Assembly: GCF_002797495.1 (NCBI RefSeq)
Contig: NZ_PGEZ01000002.1
Span: forward strand, 806,001-870,000
DNA length: 64,000 bases
Direction of reading: 5' to 3'
Source of the DNA: Mumia flava
GTDB lineage: Bacteria > Actinomycetota > Actinomycetes > Propionibacteriales > Nocardioidaceae
Below, one piece after another: positions 61,026-64,000 of this stretch. How positions within the stretch are numbered: the stretch's first letter is position 1; the number at the start of each line of letters is the position of its first letter. A model generated the notes under the pieces. The model worked only from the letters and a program-made list of their open reading frames with translations, ran no database searches and was not told the DNA's origin. The translations under genes were made by a program, and so were the position numbers.

Positions 61026-62004
61026 AGGGGCGGGCCGAGGCGCTGGGGTGCGTCGCCCGCCAGGCCTCGAAGGCCTCCGCAGAGGTGTACGCCGGCTCGT
61101 ACCCGAACTCGCTCCGCAACCGACCGTTGTCGAGCACCGGCCGGTACTGGAGGAACATCGTCTGCTCCGGCCCGTACCGCGTCAGCCGCAGCGGCTTCGC
61201 CACCGCCAGCGCCGCCCGCAGCAGCCACTCCGGCAGGACGAGGGTCGACTTGCCGAGACGCTGCGCGATCTCGTCGAGCGTCAGGGCTCCCGTGCCGGCG
61301 ACGTTGAACGCCCCGGTCACGTCGCCCAGGACGGCCCGCACGACGATCGCGGTCAGGTCGGTGTCCCACACGAAGACGAACGGCGACGCCGACCCCGCGA
61401 TCCGCAGCAGCCGCGGGCGCTCGAACAGCGCCGTGATCTGGTTGTCGACCCGCTCACCCAGGATCGTGCCGATCCGCAGCACGACCTGCTCGAGCTCGGG
61501 GTGGTCGCGCCGGACGTCGGCGAGCATCTGTTCGACGAGCCGCTTGTGCCGGGCGTACGCGAACGCGTCGTTGCCGCGCACCGGCTGGTCCTCCGTGATC
61601 CAGTCGGGGTTGTCCGGGTGGTACCCGTACGCCGCGCCGCTGGACGACACCACGACCCGCCGTACGCCGTGGGTCAGCGCCGCATCCAGGACGTTGCGGG
61701 TGCCGTCGACGTCGACCGTGTACGCCACGTCGTCGCTCATCCCGGACGGCGGCGTGACGATCGAGGCGAGGTGGACGATCGTATCGACCGCGTGGGCGCC
61801 GACCACGTGCGCGACCAGGTCGGCGTCGGTCACGTCGAGCCGCTCGTAGGTCACGCCGTCGACGCGCTCGTGAGGGTCGCGGATGTCGCCGCTGACGACG
61901 AGCGCGACCTCGTCGTCGGTGGCGAGCGCGGGGACGACCGAGGATCCGAGGAACCCGGAGCCGCCGGTGACGAGGACGCGGCACCCGCCCGTACGGCCCG
62001 TCAT
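61024..62004 (-). CDS. NAD-dependent epimerase/dehydratase (SDR)
   Basis: This 326-residue extended SDR shows VLVTGGSGFLGSSVVPAL, VHLASIVTPPSG, VVSSSGAAYGY and YARHKRLVEQML (the Tyr-x3-Lys pair). Substrate unknown; sugar-nucleotide, steroid-like and other ketone substrates are all possible. The ATG overlaps the stop of the symporter gene (ATGA), so it is the last gene of a three-gene operon. Confidence 0.9.
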   Translation of the reverse strand: MTGRTGGCRVLVTGGSGFLGSSVVPALATDDEVALVVSGDIRDPHERVDGVTYERLDVTDADLVAHVVGAHAVDTIVHLASIVTPPSGMSDDVAYTVDVDGTRNVLDAALTHGVRRVVVSSSGAAYGYHPDNPDWITEDQPVRGNDAFAYARHKRLVEQMLADVRRDHPELEQVVLRIGTILGERVDNQITALFERPRLLRIAGSASPFVFVWDTDLTAIVVRAVLGDVTGAFNVAGTGALTLDEIAQRLGKSTLVLPEWLLRAALAVAKPLRLTRYGPEQTMFLQYRPVLDNGRLRSEFGYEPAYTSAEAFEAWRATHPSASARP

Positions 62005-62945
62005 GCCGGCACCGCCTCGGACCGGATCGGCCGACGCGACCAGAGCTGCGCGACGGTCAGGCCGGCGATGATGTCCCAGATCCCCCACCAGGCCGCGACC
62101 AGCGCCATCCCGCCGAGCCCGTCGAAGAACTGGAAGACGAGCAGCAGGCCGAGCCCGGCGTTGCGGATCCCGACCTCGAACGTCACCGCACGCGTGGCGC
62201 GGTCCGGCAGCCGGCCGGCGCGGGCGATCGCCCACCCGGTCGCGAGCGCGAGCGCGTCGTGCAGGAACACCGCGACCACGACGACGCCGATGTAGGTCAC
62301 GAAGATCGACCAGTTGCCGGCGATCCCGGACACGATGATGGCGGCGAGGCCGAGGAACGCGACCTTGCCGACGATCCCGTGCGCCCGCTCGGCGACCCGC
62401 GGCCACAGCTGCGAGACCGTCAGGCCGAGCGCGAACGGGATGCCGATCACGAACAGGATCTCGCTCAGCATGTCCCACGGGGACAGCGCGATGTCGGCGA
62501 GGTAGTCGCTGCCCGTCGGGTGCAGGCCGCCCCAGAACGCGAACGTGATCGGCATCAGCACGATCGAGAGCAGGTTGCCGATCGCGGTCATCGAGACGGA
62601 CAGCGCGACGTCGCCCTTCGCGCGGTGCGTGAGGATGTTCGAGACGTTGCCCGGCGGGCAGCACGCGACCAGGATCATGCCGAGCGCGACCGACCCCTGG
62701 ACACCGAGGACGAGCGTGAGCACGAACGTCAGCGCCGGGAGGACGAGGAACTGCGCCGCGATCGCCAACGCCACCGGCACCGGCTTGCGCAGCGCGGTCC
62801 GGAAGTCCGACAGCCGGGTGTCGAGCGCGATCCCGAACAGGATCGCCCCGATCACGATCTTCAGCAGCGTCAGCGACGACTCGTCGAACGAGATCCGGAT
62901 CGAGTCCACGTCGGACGCGGCCGCGAGCACGGTCGAGGGATCCAT
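62001..62945 (-). CDS. Bile acid:sodium symporter family transporter
   Basis: This 314-residue membrane protein has nine to ten helices of the BASS fold: LLKIVIGAILFGIALDTRLSDF, CCPPGNVSNILTHRAKGDVALS (cross-over motif) and FEVGIRNAGLGLLLVFQFF. Family members carry organic anions with sodium. It is coupled by ATGA overlaps to the flavoprotein upstream and the SDR downstream, suggesting import and oxidation of one substrate. The substrate is not evident. Confidence 0.93.
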   Translation of the reverse strand: MDPSTVLAAASDVDSIRISFDESSLTLLKIVIGAILFGIALDTRLSDFRTALRKPVPVALAIAAQFLVLPALTFVLTLVLGVQGSVALGMILVACCPPGNVSNILTHRAKGDVALSVSMTAIGNLLSIVLMPITFAFWGGLHPTGSDYLADIALSPWDMLSEILFVIGIPFALGLTVSQLWPRVAERAHGIVGKVAFLGLAAIIVSGIAGNWSIFVTYIGVVVVAVFLHDALALATGWAIARAGRLPDRATRAVTFEVGIRNAGLGLLLVFQFFDGLGGMALVAAWWGIWDIIAGLTVAQLWSRRPIRSEAVPA

Positions 62946-64000
62946 CAGGACAGCTCCTCGGTGGCGGCGCGGACGGCCGTACGGTAGGCGTCCTTGTTGA
63001 CGTAGTACGCCATCCGCTCCAGACCGAGGTACTTGTAGCCGCCGGACAGGTCCGGGAGCGGTCCACGGGTCCGTTCGGCGAACGCCGCCGCCTGCTCCGG
63101 TCGGTCGCGGCGCGCCTCGAGGTACGCGGCGATCAGCTCGGCCTGCTCGTAGCGGCCCTGCCAGCCGAGCCCGGACGCCTCCACCATGCCCATCACGAAC
63201 AGGTCGTCGCGCACGGGCGTGAAGATGTTGAAGTACAGGGCGGGCGCGTCGCCGTCCCACCGCAGGTGCTCGGGATCCACGAACGGGTAGTGCAGCGTGT
63301 AGCCGGTCGCGAGCACGATCAGGTCGTAGTCGTCGCTGCTGCCGTCGCGGAAGTGCACGGTGTGACCGTCGAAGTGATCGATGTCGGCCTTGATCCGCAG
63401 GTCGCCGTGGCCGAGGTGGTGGAGGATCAGCGAGTTCACGATCGGGTGCGACTCGTAGATCTTGTGGTCCGGCTCCGGGAAGCCGAGCCGTACGGGGTCG
63501 CCGGTGAACAGCTTGAGGATCCGGCTGTCGACCGCCTGCTTGATCCGCGGCGGCAGCGGCCTGCCCTGGTTCAGGGTGTCGGCGGGTTTGCCGAAGACGT
63601 ACTTCGGGACGAAGTGGTAGCCCCGGCGCACGCTCATGTCGACCGACGCGGCGTGGTGGACCGCGTCGACGGCGATGTCGCAGCCGGAGTTGCCGGCGCC
63701 GATCACCAGCACGCGCTTGCCGGCGAACGCAGTGGCGCGGCGGTACTCGCTGGTGTGGATGATCTCGCCGTCGAACTGGCCCTTGAAGGACGGGACGTTG
63801 GGCTCGGACAGCGTGCCGTTGGCGATGATCACGCCGGCGACCCGCTCGACGGTCTCGACGGACGGGTCTCGATCGCTCGCTCCGCTCGCGCCTCGACCAC
63901 CGGAGTCATCGCCGGGGTTCTCGCCTCGACCGCCGGGGTCCTCGCTGGTCGAGGCCGAGCGGAGCGAGGATCGAGACCCGACGCTCCGCGACCGCACCTC
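62945..64000 (-). CDS. FMO/BVMO-like flavoprotein monooxygenase, 5' end outside window
   Basis: This is the C-terminal 351 residues of a flavin monooxygenase-like protein. Visible parts are VAGVIIANGTLSEPNVPSF, the NADPH-binding GAGNSGCDIAVDA, VRRGYHFVPKYVFG, VLATGYTLHYPF and a C-terminal region ending KDAYRTAVRAATEELS. A stretch rich in Ser, Arg, Asp and Gly (SRSSLRSASTSEDPGGRGEN and the following 25 residues) interrupts the normal core just before VAGVIIANG. It is encoded by an inverted repeat that stays in frame. The FAD-binding N-terminus lies beyond the right edge. It is the first visible gene of the operon with the symporter and the SDR. Confidence 0.88.
   Translation of the reverse strand, partial: EVRSRSVGSRSSLRSASTSEDPGGRGENPGDDSGGRGASGASDRDPSVETVERVAGVIIANGTLSEPNVPSFKGQFDGEIIHTSEYRRATAFAGKRVLVIGAGNSGCDIAVDAVHHAASVDMSVRRGYHFVPKYVFGKPADTLNQGRPLPPRIKQAVDSRILKLFTGDPVRLGFPEPDHKIYESHPIVNSLILHHLGHGDLRIKADIDHFDGHTVHFRDGSSDDYDLIVLATGYTLHYPFVDPEHLRWDGDAPALYFNIFTPVRDDLFVMGMVEASGLGWQGRYEQAELIAAYLEARRDRPEQAAAFAERTRGPLPDLSGGYKYLGLERMAYYVNKDAYRTAVRAATEELS
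63864..63979. repeat. Inverted repeat inserted in flavoprotein coding sequence
   Basis: The arm GGGTCTCGATCGCTCGCTCC and its continuation (63864-63903) is nearly complementary to 63940-63979, which ends GGAGCGAGGATCGAGACCC. The centre holds further CCTCGACC-type fragments. The element resembles the dispersed GGTCTCGAT...GGTCGAG repeats I recall from Nocardioides-type genomes. It keeps the reading frame open. Confidence 0.75.

Overview
The window is high-GC actinobacterial DNA. Frequent GTG starts, many ATGA-type stop/start overlaps, apparent leaderless promoters and a gatC-gatA-gatB, mnmA, cysteine desulfurase, ligA neighbourhood fit a Nocardioidaceae-like actinobacterium. That placement is inferred from gene content and style, not measured.

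Positions 1 to about 38,490 are a nonribosomal peptide (NRPS) gene cluster that runs off the left edge. Assembly-line parts are a truncated A-PCP protein (3-1385), a PCP-C-A*-PCP protein whose adenylation domain has lost its motifs (1398-4694), a lipid-loading FAAL-ACP-C protein (5665-9075), a C-A-PCP-E* protein with an acidic A-domain pocket (19488-24176), a C-A-PCP-TE protein with a serine-type code (15471-19484), a stand-alone A-PCP with a valine-like code (27041-28906), an MbtH protein and a phosphopantetheinyl transferase. Precursor enzymes are an MppP-like arginine oxidase (30010-31131), a class I aminotransferase (32316-33503), a VioC/MppO-like arginine hydroxylase (31297-32322), a VioD-like capreomycidine synthase (10183-11292) and a branched-chain aminotransferase. 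Tailoring and accessory genes include two P450s, a luciferase-like monooxygenase, three free-standing thioesterase-fold proteins, an MFS exporter and a membrane-anchored M28 peptidase. My reading of the product is an acyl-tetrapeptide, acyl-X1-X2-(cyclised or hydroxylated arginine)-Ser, with X1 and X2 loaded in trans and release by a cysteine-nucleophile TE. The structure is inference.

A recurrent operator-like motif, approximately GTCCCCGGAACCGGGGA, lies in every divergent or upstream region of the cluster (near 4731, 4803, 9094, 12629, 12675, 31215, 33613, 33640, 36949) and ahead of the cluster's only recognisable regulator gene, an atypical NarL/LuxR response regulator at 37125. This suggests one pathway regulon.

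From about 38,500 the content turns to ordinary chromosomal genes: a DUF2236 protein, a 2-hydroxyacid dehydrogenase, an alpha/beta hydrolase, three tandem paralogous membrane proteins (41274-43180), a short-repeat intergenic region (43253-43435), gatB-gatA-gatC, a secreted Ig-like protein, a membrane protein, ligA, a methyltransferase, a PGRP-type amidase, a MetE C-terminal-like protein, mnmA and a cysteine desulfurase. Then come an SRPBCC protein and aldo/keto reductase pair, a luciferase-like oxidoreductase behind two perfect palindromes, a VOC-domain lipoprotein, and a three-gene operon (FMO-like flavoprotein, bile-acid-type symporter, epimerase) whose first gene is cut by the right edge and carries an in-frame inverted repeat. 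I saw no tRNA, rRNA, CRISPR array or insertion sequence.
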